From contig CAMYNQ010000005.1 of NCBI GenBank assembly GCA_947259785.1, positions 1-51,961 of the forward strand: DNA of 51,961 nt, in the 5' to 3' direction. Under the pieces are notes generated by a model. It was not told the DNA's origin, made no database searches, and saw nothing but the letters and a program-made list of their open reading frames with translations. The translations under genes and the position numbers were made by a program. Shown one piece after another: positions 10,653-19,576 of this stretch; positions within the stretch are counted from its first letter, which is position 1, and each line of letters opens with the position of its first letter. The stretch comes from an uncultured Chromatiaceae bacterium. Lineage in GTDB: Bacteria; Pseudomonadota; Gammaproteobacteria; Tenderiales; Tenderiaceae.

Positions 10653-12352
10653 ATAAAATTTTTCTTCTATTTAGTTTTGTTTTGTTGTCATTCAACAGCC
10701 AAGCCGCCAATATTGCTGTCGGGGTTGATCGTGACCCGATATCTATCGATGAATCATTTGTAATCACCTTTGAAGCCGATGACCACATCAAAGACAGCCC
10801 AGATTTCAGCCCACTGCAACAGGACTTTGAAATTCTCACTCGCAAGCAAAGTGAAAGCATGAAATTTAGTCGTGGCGAATACAGCAAAAAGACCCGCTGG
10901 AATTTACACGCCGTAGCCAAACGCAGTGGCAAACTCACTATCCCATCAATACATTTTGGCAATGACCGTAGTCCCAGCATCAGTATCACAGTGAATAAAA
11001 ACACTAGCAACAACAAAAGCAGCGGCGCCACTAAAAACAGTGAGATGTTCATTGAGGTAGAAACAAAAACCGACAGCGCCTATGTACAACAACAAATTCT
11101 CTACAGCATTCGCTTTTATCGCGCCGTCAATATTAATGCCGCTAGCATGTCAGAGCCAAGCATAACTGGCGGTGAAGTGATCATAGAAAAACTCGGGGAT
11201 GACAGCAATTTTGAAACCCAGCGCAATGGTCGTCGTTATATTGTCATCGAACGAAAATATGCCCTATTCCCGCAACAGAGTGGCGACATCACTATTGAGC
11301 CGATCACACTCGATGCCCAGATTGCAGTGTCTGGCCGCGGCGTGTTTGATCCATTTGGCCAAAACAGCACCACCAAACGACTCAAGTCAGACAGCATCAC
11401 ACTCAAGATAGAGCCCATCCCGGCCAACATGCGCAACCAGCCATGGTTGCCCGCCAGCGACATGAAAATCACTGAAAACTGGTCACAACAAGCACCTGAA
11501 TTTATCGTCGGCGAACCCATTACCCGTACCCTGACGCTCAAGGCCGAAGGCCTGACCGCAGCACAACTGCCATCACTGGAAATGGCAGACACACAACAGT
11601 TCAAGTCCTATCCTGATCAACCACGCTTTAACAACAAACGCGGCAGCCGTGGCATTAGCGGTACACGCCAAGAAAAGATTGCGCTGATCCCAACCCAGAC
11701 CGGACAACTCAAGCTGCCAGAAATTCAGATCAATTGGTGGAACGTCAACAGCAACAAAATGGAAACTGCCACCCTACCCGCTCGCACTGTGCAGGTGCAA
11801 CCTGGCGAAAACACTGCGCCAACAAGCCCAGTAACAGCCCTACCGCAACCAGCAGCTGTTGCCCCGCAAACAACGCCGCCTGCAACAGAGACCATCACTG
11901 TTGTTAAAGAAGAAAACGGCCTCTACAGCAGACTAAGTATAATATTTGGGCTCGGCTGGCTAATCACCATCATCGCCTGGTGGATCAGCAGGCACAACAA
12001 CAAAGCCACTAACAGCATAGAGATAACAACAAAAAAACAGCCACCAAAGGCATCACTCAATGCCGTCAAAAAGGCCTGTCTAAGCAACAACCCACAACAA
12101 AGCAAAATCGAGCTGCTTAACTGGGCAAGACGGCATTGGCCCGACCAGCCACCCGCCAGCATTGGCGAGATTGGCACGCGCATGAATCAACCAACACAAC
12201 AAGAGATCGAAAAACTAAACCAGGCACTCTATGGTTCGACGGGCGAAAGCTGGCAGGGCAGCCAACTATGGCAACAGCTTAATGTTGCTGCAAAAACAAA
12301 AAATAAGAAACCGCGAAAAGAAGACGATGTATTGCTGCCTCTCTATCCTTAA
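10646..12352 (+). CDS. batD: BatD (oxygen tolerance) family protein
   Basis: A 568-residue exported protein: signal peptide (KIFLLFSFVLLSFNSQAAN), a large beta-rich periplasmic region beginning VGVDRDPISIDESFVITFEADD, and a single helix near residues 430-450 (LSIIFGLGWLITIIAWWIS) followed by a cytoplasmic helical tail. The repeat of Ig-like strands and the closing membrane anchor fit BatD (PF13584). It overlaps batB by seven bases and is the last gene of the operon. BatD is thought to assemble with BatA/BatB in the envelope; substrates are unknown. Confidence 0.92.
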   Translation: MVNKIFLLFSFVLLSFNSQAANIAVGVDRDPISIDESFVITFEADDHIKDSPDFSPLQQDFEILTRKQSESMKFSRGEYSKKTRWNLHAVAKRSGKLTIPSIHFGNDRSPSISITVNKNTSNNKSSGATKNSEMFIEVETKTDSAYVQQQILYSIRFYRAVNINAASMSEPSITGGEVIIEKLGDDSNFETQRNGRRYIVIERKYALFPQQSGDITIEPITLDAQIAVSGRGVFDPFGQNSTTKRLKSDSITLKIEPIPANMRNQPWLPASDMKITENWSQQAPEFIVGEPITRTLTLKAEGLTAAQLPSLEMADTQQFKSYPDQPRFNNKRGSRGISGTRQEKIALIPTQTGQLKLPEIQINWWNVNSNKMETATLPARTVQVQPGENTAPTSPVTALPQPAAVAPQTTPPATETITVVKEENGLYSRLSIIFGLGWLITIIAWWISRHNNKATNSIEITTKKQPPKASLNAVKKACLSNNPQQSKIELLNWARRHWPDQPPASIGEIGTRMNQPTQQEIEKLNQALYGSTGESWQGSQLWQQLNVAAKTKNKKPRKEDDVLLPLYP

Positions 12353-12471
12353 CCATAAAGATTAAACCAAGACAGCTATCAGGAAATACTTTAGAGCAAA
12401 GTACCTGTAGACCAAATCAAACTTGAGGACAAAAAAGGAGGCTTGTTCTGGTCAAACCAAACCTGAATTCA

Positions 12472-12510
12472 ATCTTTGTTTTAGCACCAGCCATTCATGC
12501 GAACAAAGAT
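12472..12510. repeat. Inverted repeat between convergent batD and the GGDEF/EAL gene
   Basis: ATCTTTGTT and AACAAAGAT form a perfect 9-bp inverted repeat with a 21-base loop in the 186-base gap between two converging transcripts. It could be a weak bidirectional terminator, but the long loop and missing T-run make that uncertain. I see no gene in this gap. Confidence 0.3.
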
Positions 12511-12538
12511 ACTCGGCACGCTTGGGTGGGCCTTGTTT

Positions 12539-15070
12539 CTAGTCAGATTCATTCGGGCTGTAGACCAGTTTAGGCATATCAATTCCATAACCCTGGGCAT
12601 AATCCACACCGATCTTTTTTAATACTGCCAATATTTCTTCATTTTCAACAAACTCGGCGATGGTCTCCATACACATGATGTGAGCGATGAGGTTGATTAC
12701 TTCCACCATGGCACGGGCGATTTCATCGTCTACAATACGCTTAATCAATGTACCGTCGATTTTGAGATAGTTCACCGGTAGATTTTTTAAATAACTAAAC
12801 GACGCCATGCCTGAGCCAAAGTCATCCAGGGCAAATTTGAACCCAGACTCTTGCAAGATTTTGATAACCTCGCGCGCATCATTAAGATTGCTGATTGCTT
12901 CAATTTCTTTGATTTCAAAACAGATATGTGAAGGCTCAACCCCGTACTTATTCATCTGCTCAAGCACAAAATCTATTAATGTTCCTTCTGCCAAAGAGTC
13001 GCCAGCCAGATTTATACATAACAGGCCAGGCTTTGTATTTTTCTTAATTTGATGGAAATAGTATTCAAATGCATGAGAGATTACCCAATGGTCAATATTC
13101 GGCATAGCATTGTAACGTGTAGCTGCCGGTAGAAACGCCCCCGGCGGGATGTGGGAACCATCCTCATCTCGCATCCGTATGAGCAGTTCCTGATGATTTT
13201 CCTGCTTTACATGGCCAACGGAAACGATATTCTGTCCATATAAAACAAACTCATTGTTCTCTAGGGCCGCGTTAATGCGGCCAACCCAATTGGTTTCTTC
13301 TGCACGGGCAGCAACGACCTCGTCGCTGGGTTCATAAACATGAACCTGATCACGACCTAGATCCTTGGCGGTATAGCAGGCCATGTCTGCGGCACTCAAC
13401 ACTGACGCGAGATTATCACTTTCCGGTGTAATGGGAATAACACCAATACTGACACCTATTTGAAAAGTTTTTCCGTCCCATGAAAAACGATAGTCGCGGA
13501 CAACGTTTAAAATCTTTTCGGCCAGACGTACGGCAGGCGTGACGCTACAATAACCTAGAAGGATGCCGAACTCGTCACCCCCTAACCGGGCAAAGGTGTC
13601 ACTGGCACGTAGCAAGGCCCTTATTTCTTCAACAACCTGTTTGAGCAATTCATCCCCGGCTGTGTGTCCACAGGTATCATTTACAATCTTAAATTGATCC
13701 AGATCGAGGTAAAGTAAAGCGTGAGATTTGACGTCTTGCTTAGCTGTGACCAGAGCTTCAGTTATTCGACTCTCAAACTCCCTACGATTCACCAAACCAG
13801 TCAACGCATCGTGGCTAGCTTGGTGCTCTAGTTTGCGTGCCATCCTGTGTGCCGACGTCACATCATCAAACACCATAACCACACCATCCAGCAACCCCTT
13901 GTCAGTCATAATAGGTGCTGCAGAGTGCTCTACAACAACTCCACTTTTGCGATTGGTGATAAGAACAGCATGCTCACCCGGACGTGCATGCTGGCTGGTT
14001 CGTAAACAACTGCGAACGCTATTTTCAACCAAAGAACCGCCTTCATCGGCAACGACCTTGAATATTTCCTCAATCGGCCTGCCTTGAGCATCCTTGGTGG
14101 CGATTTCGGTCAGTTGCTCAGCCATAGGATTCATAAACTGAACCAGCCCCAGGTTGTCCGTGACGATTACGCCATTACCAATAGAGCCAAGCGTCACTTC
14201 GGCGCGTTGCTTCTCTCTAGCCAAGGCAACGGCATTACGTGCCACAAGAACCAGTGTGTATGCGACTAACAAAACAAAGCCGAATATCACAGCAAACAAA
14301 TACTGGCGATAGGTTTCCTGCTTTTTACTGAGTGCTTCGTGTGATTTAAGATAAGTATCGTTAATGCCATCAATGATGCCATTGATGGGTATCCTGCTTT
14401 CAATTTTTGACAGTCTTGAGAGTGAACTCGCACCCTCTAGTAACAACCGAGAATGCGCGATAAAGTTGGCCATAAATATTTTTGCTTCGGAATCTTTAGC
14501 GGCCATTCGCTGCAGTTTTTTTTCCAGTTTTTCTAATGTTGTTATTGCCTGTGTCCGCCAAATTGAATCCCCACTAAGCGCATAATAGATAACATTTTGT
14601 GCCAGGCTTCCGTAGAATTCGATCATTCCCTTGTCTGCCGAACTTTGTCTGATTTCTGACATGATATTAGGGTAATAGTCGAGAGAGTTTTTAAACCGTG
14701 CGTGATGTTGCTTGAATCGGTCTATATATTCGTTTTTTCGATCCAGTTCATTTTCTAGTGAACTAAGCCGATCATCTAGGTCCATTCTGTCTAAGGCCTT
14801 AAGCGCAGCTAAGTTATTTTCAACTTGGCTACGTGCAATTACGACATTCTGTTGGGCGTGACTGAGGTTGGAGTAATGCCTGACGCGGTTAGTGCTTACC
14901 TCAAAAAGGTCCTGGTTAAGTTCATTGTTTGCTTGTTTAAGCGCCCGAATACTATCAATCACCGCATTCTGTTGTTGAACATTCACCACCGGTGCATTGA
15001 CATAAATAAAACCAAATAACACGAGAAGTAGTGCACCTATGATGATGGGAAAACTAAGACCATGTCTCAT
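12539..15070 (-). CDS. Membrane-bound PAS-GGDEF-EAL protein with helical periplasmic sensor
   Basis: The 843-residue protein has a membrane helix at the N-terminus, a helix-rich periplasmic region of about 230 residues resembling the DAHL type of sensor domain, a second helix (FAVIFGFVLLVAYTLVLVA), a PAS domain (about 295-400), GGDEF and EAL. The GGDEF site is intact (LGGDEF, motif at 497-501). The EAL domain is divergent: the signature reads ELLIR (E628) and the ITE-type motif reads FEIKE, while DDFGSG and the LKIDG lysine remain. It probably makes c-di-GMP; phosphodiesterase activity may be weak or absent. The ATG overlaps the cytochrome gene's TGA (ATGA), so the two are coupled. Confidence 0.93.
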   Translation of the reverse strand: MRHGLSFPIIIGALLLVLFGFIYVNAPVVNVQQQNAVIDSIRALKQANNELNQDLFEVSTNRVRHYSNLSHAQQNVVIARSQVENNLAALKALDRMDLDDRLSSLENELDRKNEYIDRFKQHHARFKNSLDYYPNIMSEIRQSSADKGMIEFYGSLAQNVIYYALSGDSIWRTQAITTLEKLEKKLQRMAAKDSEAKIFMANFIAHSRLLLEGASSLSRLSKIESRIPINGIIDGINDTYLKSHEALSKKQETYRQYLFAVIFGFVLLVAYTLVLVARNAVALAREKQRAEVTLGSIGNGVIVTDNLGLVQFMNPMAEQLTEIATKDAQGRPIEEIFKVVADEGGSLVENSVRSCLRTSQHARPGEHAVLITNRKSGVVVEHSAAPIMTDKGLLDGVVMVFDDVTSAHRMARKLEHQASHDALTGLVNRREFESRITEALVTAKQDVKSHALLYLDLDQFKIVNDTCGHTAGDELLKQVVEEIRALLRASDTFARLGGDEFGILLGYCSVTPAVRLAEKILNVVRDYRFSWDGKTFQIGVSIGVIPITPESDNLASVLSAADMACYTAKDLGRDQVHVYEPSDEVVAARAEETNWVGRINAALENNEFVLYGQNIVSVGHVKQENHQELLIRMRDEDGSHIPPGAFLPAATRYNAMPNIDHWVISHAFEYYFHQIKKNTKPGLLCINLAGDSLAEGTLIDFVLEQMNKYGVEPSHICFEIKEIEAISNLNDAREVIKILQESGFKFALDDFGSGMASFSYLKNLPVNYLKIDGTLIKRIVDDEIARAMVEVINLIAHIMCMETIAEFVENEEILAVLKKIGVDYAQGYGIDMPKLVYSPNESD

Positions 15071-16086
15071 AACGGTTCCCCCTTAAATTCCCCAGTTAAG
15101 GTATTTAGGAACTTCACAATGAGGGCTTGATGGGCTTCAGGAATTTTTCGTCCAAGCATGTATATCCCCATAAGGTCGACCGCATCTTCTAGGCTTTCTA
15201 CTGAGCCATCATGAAAGTAAGGAGCGGTCAGGGCGATATTGCGCAATGAAGGTACTCGAAAAACATAACGATCATTTTCATCTTTGGTTTTTTTGTAACG
15301 ACCCACATCCATTTTAACGGACTGACCCTCTTCAATAAAAAACTCCCGAAATAGATTATTGGAGGCAAACATATTCCCTCCCAGCAATTCACCCTGATGA
15401 CATGAGGCACAACCATAGCTTTTGAAGAGCTGGTACCCACCAAACTCTTCTTTAGTCAGCACCATTTCTTCACCACGAAGATAGCGATCAAAACGGGAAT
15501 TAGGCGTGATAAGCGAGCGCATATATTCGGCCATGGCGTCTTTGACATTGTTTACATTGATGCCATCCGGATAGCTCGCGGAAAATTGCCGAACATAGTT
15601 TGAATCGCCCTGTAGGTAGGGGATGATAGCGGGCCAGTCGTTAGCCAACCCCTTTTTACTTTTGATAATTGCTTCGCTCAGGCCTTCTAACGTATTAGAC
15701 ATGCCTAACCAGCCATAAAGAGAATAAAGGCCGACGTTAAAGATAGTAGGTGTATTCGTTGCGCGTTCTCCTCCGTCAATGGAGGGTGATAACACTTCGC
15801 CATCTCCACCGCCTTTATTAAAAAGATGACAACTGCGACATGCCATCGAACCATCACTGGATAAGCCTTTGTCTTCAAACAAGCGTAGACCGAGAGCCAC
15901 CTTTCCTTGGTCTACTTCAACATGTAACGGAATAGGTAAAATAGGTTCCGACAATATGGAGGATTCTTGAGCTTTGTTTGGCGCTAGCGTGGTTGCCCCA
16001 GAGGGCGTAAAATCATATGCGCTCAGGTTCGTTGCCCAGCAGCTTATAAGCAGAGAGAAAGCCAACATCCATGTTGAATAATTCAT
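15067..16086 (-). CDS. Periplasmic di-haem cytochrome c peroxidase (MauG/CcpA family)
   Basis: A signal peptide (WMLAFSLLISCWATNLSA) directs the 339-residue product to the periplasm. Two c-type haem sites are present, CRSCH (C83-H87) and CASCH (C226-H230), with the family's LGLRLFEDKGLSSDGSMAC lead-in, the threonine/asparagine block TNTPTIFNVGLY and the APYFHDGSVESLEDAV segment near the end. Family members reduce hydrogen peroxide or oxidise protein substrates. The gene is first in a two-gene unit with the GGDEF/EAL protein. A sigma-28-like promoter lies about 35 bases upstream. Whether it is a true peroxidase cannot be told from sequence alone. Confidence 0.93.
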   Translation of the reverse strand: MNYSTWMLAFSLLISCWATNLSAYDFTPSGATTLAPNKAQESSILSEPILPIPLHVEVDQGKVALGLRLFEDKGLSSDGSMACRSCHLFNKGGGDGEVLSPSIDGGERATNTPTIFNVGLYSLYGWLGMSNTLEGLSEAIIKSKKGLANDWPAIIPYLQGDSNYVRQFSASYPDGINVNNVKDAMAEYMRSLITPNSRFDRYLRGEEMVLTKEEFGGYQLFKSYGCASCHQGELLGGNMFASNNLFREFFIEEGQSVKMDVGRYKKTKDENDRYVFRVPSLRNIALTAPYFHDGSVESLEDAVDLMGIYMLGRKIPEAHQALIVKFLNTLTGEFKGEPL

Positions 16087-16121
16087 TTTGCTAATTCTCC
16101 ATCACCATTCATCCTAGCTTA

Positions 16122-16148
16122 ATATCGGGTTATCTGAGAAAAGCTTTA
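16122..16148 (-). promoter_or_regulatory. Sigma-28-like promoter of the cytochrome/GGDEF-EAL operon
   Basis: On the minus strand TAAA is followed by exactly 15 bases and CCCGATAT, matching 10 of 12 positions of the FliA consensus TAAA-N15-GCCGATAA. The -35 continues as TAAAGCTTT, close to the extended TAAAGTTT. It lies about 35 bases before the ATG. Confidence 0.5.
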
Positions 16149-16199
16149 TAGACTATTCTTTGTCAGCTACTTGCCTATCACAACACCAATAATAAAATA

Positions 16200-17090
16200 C
16201 TAGGCAACCAGCTTCTCTACCATGACATCAAGGTCTGAAGCCATCTCATTAAGGTTCGCCAAAACTCTTTCTATGGCCGCCTCATCCAAGCCTAGTTCAG
16301 CAAACATAAGCAAGTCTTTATCAGAATATGTAACCCCATCACTCATATGAATTAGCCGATTCGCTAGATATACCAGTTTGGCGTAGATCGCATGTTTACC
16401 GTCATATTCAGGAAAATGATGTTCGGCTACGGCAGTTACCACTTCTTCAGGAAGACTCCAGTTGTGCAACAACTGACTACCAATCATGTCATGGCTAATG
16501 CCAAGGCAATGAAACTCTAGTTCACGCGCCTCCATCTGATTATATGTTCCAACAGTTCTGTTAAGCGCCGCAAACTCTTGCGGATATAAGACACCCAACA
16601 CTAAGAAACCTATCTCGTGTAATAGACCGGCAAGATAGCTCAACCCTTCGTTGGGACGGTTTTCGCTGGGCAGCTCTTTTGCCAGAAACTGACTCACTAG
16701 CGCGTTTTTTAAAGAGTTCTGCCATGTTGCTTTCGCCCCCAACGGGCCATCCATTTCTATGCGCAAGCTTTTTCCGGCAGATAAACCCATCGCCATATAC
16801 AAGGCCTTTTCATAACCAAGCACGAGCTGTATTACCTCATCAATGCTTTCAATTCGCTCACCATACCCATAGATGGCCATGCGCCCATAGCGCATGAACT
16901 GAGCTGATATAACGGGGTCTTTAGTTATGATGCGAACTACGTCTGCAACATCTGCGCTCGGCCGGTTTCTTAACAAAATTAACTCATGGGCCACGTCAGG
17001 TAAGACGGGAAGATCCACTCCCGTTTTCAAACGGCTGCGTAACTCATCGTTTAAGCGCTGCTTTCTCGTTGAGTCAAATATAAGCTCCAT
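16200..17090 (-). CDS. HDOD domain-containing protein
   Basis: The 296-residue product is an HDOD (HD-related output) protein with the characteristic PVLPDVAHELILLRNRP opening, a long helical core (LVLGYEKALYMAMGLS), YLAGLLHEIGFLVLG and VVTAVAEHHFPEY. HDOD proteins are non-catalytic relatives of HD phosphohydrolases that usually act in signalling, motility or stress control. There is no other domain or membrane segment, so it is cytoplasmic. It sits 113 bases upstream of the cytochrome/GGDEF-EAL unit on the same strand and has its own sigma-28-like promoter, which suggests a link to motility. Confidence 0.88.
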   Translation of the reverse strand: MELIFDSTRKQRLNDELRSRLKTGVDLPVLPDVAHELILLRNRPSADVADVVRIITKDPVISAQFMRYGRMAIYGYGERIESIDEVIQLVLGYEKALYMAMGLSAGKSLRIEMDGPLGAKATWQNSLKNALVSQFLAKELPSENRPNEGLSYLAGLLHEIGFLVLGVLYPQEFAALNRTVGTYNQMEARELEFHCLGISHDMIGSQLLHNWSLPEEVVTAVAEHHFPEYDGKHAIYAKLVYLANRLIHMSDGVTYSDKDLLMFAELGLDEAAIERVLANLNEMASDLDVMVEKLVA

Positions 17091-17149
17091 AGCCCCTGCG
17101 GCCCCCCTCTGGAATAAGCACGATTGTTACAACTCTGCGACTTAAGTTT

Positions 17150-17176
17150 GTATCGGCACCCTGACAAGGCTACTTA
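17150..17176 (-). promoter_or_regulatory. Sigma-28-like promoter of the HDOD gene
   Basis: On the minus strand TAAG, 15 bases, then GCCGATAC match 10 of 12 positions of the FliA consensus, about 60 bases before the HDOD ATG. The -10 half is nearly perfect. Confidence 0.5.
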
Positions 17177-17216
17177 AACCAAGCACTGGCTATCTTAGTT
17201 TTATCCTTTACAACAA

Positions 17217-18164
17217 TCACTTGCCAACATTAAACATAGACTTTATTGCTGCTAGCTTTTGTCTGGTCACCTCCTCTCCAGCGGCAATTGCTACGCTGGC
17301 ACGGTGAAATTCTAATGGGCTGATTTGCATCAATGCTGGCGTTAACAAGATATCCGGCGGATCAGCCGCAAGCCGATAATGGGTAATACGATCCTGAGTA
17401 ATATTGATGGAGCCAGCGATGGCATCAAACAGCCCTGGCGGGGTGTCATTACCAGCCTTGTGATTCATTAAAAGGGCGTCAGAATATTCTTTCACAGTAC
17501 GACTGATTGCATCCATCCAGCTGTCTGAACCAGCTAAGGGCTTAGTCGCCTCCAGCTTGTTATTATTTGGAATTTGGCGGAAATGTTTTCCGGCAATATC
17601 ACCATTAAGGTTGACGGCAATCACTACATCCGCGCCCATGGCACGGCAGGTAGAAATGGGAACCGGGTTGACCAACCCACCATCAACCAGCCAACGATCT
17701 TCATTCTTGATCGCTGGAAACAAACCCGGAAGTGAGATAGATGACCAAACAGCTTCGATCAACCGCCCTTGTGACAACCAAACCTCATTGCCACTGGCCA
17801 GGTCAGTCGACACTGCGGCAAACCGCTTTGGCAGATTCTGAATCAAACAATCATCAGCACAGATATACTGATTAAGAAACTGATGCAGGCGTTCCTTATT
17901 CACAAAGCCATTCAGGCTGGTATTGAATTCAAAAAATCGAATCACATCGAGCCGGGTAAGCGATCGCACCCAAGCCTCAAGCTGCTCCAGCTTACCTGTA
18001 ATATAAGATGCGCCCACCAAGGCGCCAATCGAACTACCGGCAATAATGTCAGGTTCAATGCCATTTTCAACCAGCATCTTGATGACGCCAATATGCGCCC
18101 AGCCACGTGATGAGCCACTACCAAGCGCCAAACCTATACGAGGCCTTTGCTCCAAAACCAACAC
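17217..18164 (-). CDS. Patatin-like phospholipase family protein (RssA-like)
   Basis: The product keeps the patatin serine hydrolase elements: glycine-rich oxyanion loop GSGSSRGWAHIG (about 15-26), nucleophile elbow GSSIG (Ser45) and the catalytic Asp in VDGGLVNP. Cysteines and membrane helices are lacking, so it is a soluble acyl hydrolase of the RssA/YchK type; the lipid substrate is unknown. The track start is a GTG directly abutting AGAGG, which is too close; a TTG three codons later has better spacing, so the first residues are uncertain. It is divergent from the FemAB-like gene. Confidence 0.9.
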   Translation of the reverse strand: MLVLEQRPRIGLALGSGSSRGWAHIGVIKMLVENGIEPDIIAGSSIGALVGASYITGKLEQLEAWVRSLTRLDVIRFFEFNTSLNGFVNKERLHQFLNQYICADDCLIQNLPKRFAAVSTDLASGNEVWLSQGRLIEAVWSSISLPGLFPAIKNEDRWLVDGGLVNPVPISTCRAMGADVVIAVNLNGDIAGKHFRQIPNNNKLEATKPLAGSDSWMDAISRTVKEYSDALLMNHKAGNDTPPGLFDAIAGSINITQDRITHYRLAADPPDILLTPALMQISPLEFHRASVAIAAGEEVTRQKLAAIKSMFNVGK

Positions 18165-18250
18165 CCTCTGTTATTCTCCATACAGTTATAATGATTCCGC
18201 CCTGAACGAATAACAAGCTAAACCGCATTAAATATTAAATATTAACGCCT

Positions 18251-19390
18251 ATGAAAATCTCTGTTGTAGATGAACTCGCTACGATTGATCAGCAAGCCTG
18301 GAATCGGCTGGTTGCAGATAACAACCCCTTTCTAAAACACGAATTTCTGTCAGCGCTGGAAAGGCATAACTGCGTCAGTAGTGAGTGCGGCTGGCAACCA
18401 CAACACATTCTCATTCACGATGATAACAGCTGTTTAATTGCTGCCTCACCGCTTTATATTAAATATCACTCTCATGGTGAGTTTGTGTTTGACTGGGCCT
18501 GGGCTGAGGCCTACCAACGCAACCATATGGTCTATTACCCAAAGCTTGTGTCAGCTATTCCCTATACCCCGATGACCGGGCAACGGCTTTTGATTGCGCC
18601 TGAAATAAACAATGCAGAGGCTGGCAAACTGCTAGTTGAAGCGACCATTGAACTTGCCCAGACAAACAGTTTTTCGTCTATTCACTGGCTATTTCCAACG
18701 GAAAAACAAAAGTATTTGTTTCAGCAGCAAGGACTATCTATACGGCTCGGCTGCCAATATCACTGGCACAACCAGGGCTATGAGAGCTTTGACCACTATC
18801 TCAGCCATTTCAGTTCACGCAAACGCAAAAATATCTTAAAAGAACGGCGTCAGGTACAACAGCTTGGCCTTGATTTCAAAATCAAACACGGCAATGAGGT
18901 CAGCCATGAAGAATGGCAACTGTTTCACCAATATTATCGTGACATCTATGATCGCAAGTGGGGCTATCCCTCATTGACACTAGGCTTTTTTGAGGAGATC
19001 GGCAGAACACTAGGGCAACAGGTCGTCTTGGTACAGGCTTATCGGGGTAATGAATGCATTGCCAGCGCGCTTAATCTTCGCAGTGATGACACGCTCTATG
19101 GCCGCCACTGGGGCTGTGGTGAACAACTGCCGGGACTGCACTTTGAAACTTGTTATTACCAGGGTTTGGAATACTGCATCCAACACGGTCTGCAGCGCTT
19201 TGAACCTGGCGCCCAGGGAGAGCACAAGATTGCCCGCGGTTTTCTGCCATCAAAGACATGGTCGGCACACTGGATTGCCAACCCTCAATTCCGCGATGCG
19301 GTTGATCATTTCACTAAGACTGAAGCGGAAGAAATGAAAGCATTTATGCAACAACTGGAAAAAAAATCACCGTTCCAGAAAAATAATTAA
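18251..19390 (+). CDS. FemAB-like/GNAT superfamily protein (DUF482, PF04339)
   Basis: A 379-residue soluble protein with the features of the FemAB_like family: an N-terminal half with NPFLKHEFLSALE and WAWAEAYQ, and a C-terminal acyltransferase half with FSSRKRKNILKERRQV, IASALNLRSDDTLYGRHWG and FEPGAQGEHKIARGF. Relatives are annotated as peptidoglycan-related aminoacyl- or N-acetyltransferases, but the reaction is not established. A TATAAT on the plus strand at 18187-18192 may be its -10. No Shine-Dalgarno motif precedes the ATG, and the leader just upstream is A/T-rich (AAATATTAAATATT). Confidence 0.87.
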   Translation: MKISVVDELATIDQQAWNRLVADNNPFLKHEFLSALERHNCVSSECGWQPQHILIHDDNSCLIAASPLYIKYHSHGEFVFDWAWAEAYQRNHMVYYPKLVSAIPYTPMTGQRLLIAPEINNAEAGKLLVEATIELAQTNSFSSIHWLFPTEKQKYLFQQQGLSIRLGCQYHWHNQGYESFDHYLSHFSSRKRKNILKERRQVQQLGLDFKIKHGNEVSHEEWQLFHQYYRDIYDRKWGYPSLTLGFFEEIGRTLGQQVVLVQAYRGNECIASALNLRSDDTLYGRHWGCGEQLPGLHFETCYYQGLEYCIQHGLQRFEPGAQGEHKIARGFLPSKTWSAHWIANPQFRDAVDHFTKTEAEEMKAFMQQLEKKSPFQKNN

Positions 19391-19520
19391 GCAGTATTGT
19401 TGGTGCAGACTTGTCGGTAACGCCCTACTTTGTAGCATTCACACCATAGTCTAGATGAGCGACTGTCAACTCACCAGCTAAAACCAACAAGTTACCTAAC
19501 AACTATCCCACCCCTCATGC

Positions 19521-19536
19521 TGGCACACATATTGAT
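19521..19536 (+). promoter_or_regulatory. Sigma-54-like promoter motif upstream of a small gene
   Basis: TGGCACACATATTGAT matches the -24 element (TGGCAC) exactly with correct GG-N10 spacing, but the -12 reads TTGA instead of TTGC. It lies 40 bases before the ATG of the 63-aa gene. The -12 mismatch is at an important base, so confidence is moderate to low. Confidence 0.4.
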
Positions 19537-19553
19537 AGGTTATTTCTATCAAT
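19531..19553 (+). repeat. 8-bp inverted repeat in the small gene's leader
   Basis: ATTGATAG-GTTATTT-CTATCAAT is a perfect dyad. It overlaps the -12 region of the sigma-54-like motif and precedes the AAAGGGGG ribosome binding site by about ten bases. It could be an operator or, if transcribed, a 5' stem-loop. Confidence 0.5.
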
Positions 19554-19576
19554 CAATTTTTAAAGGGGGAAATAAT

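Noticed and set aside
5462-12352. MoxR operon as a methanol dehydrogenase maturation cluster
   Set aside because: No methanol dehydrogenase or cytochrome cL genes are present; the gene set is the general MoxR/Bat system.
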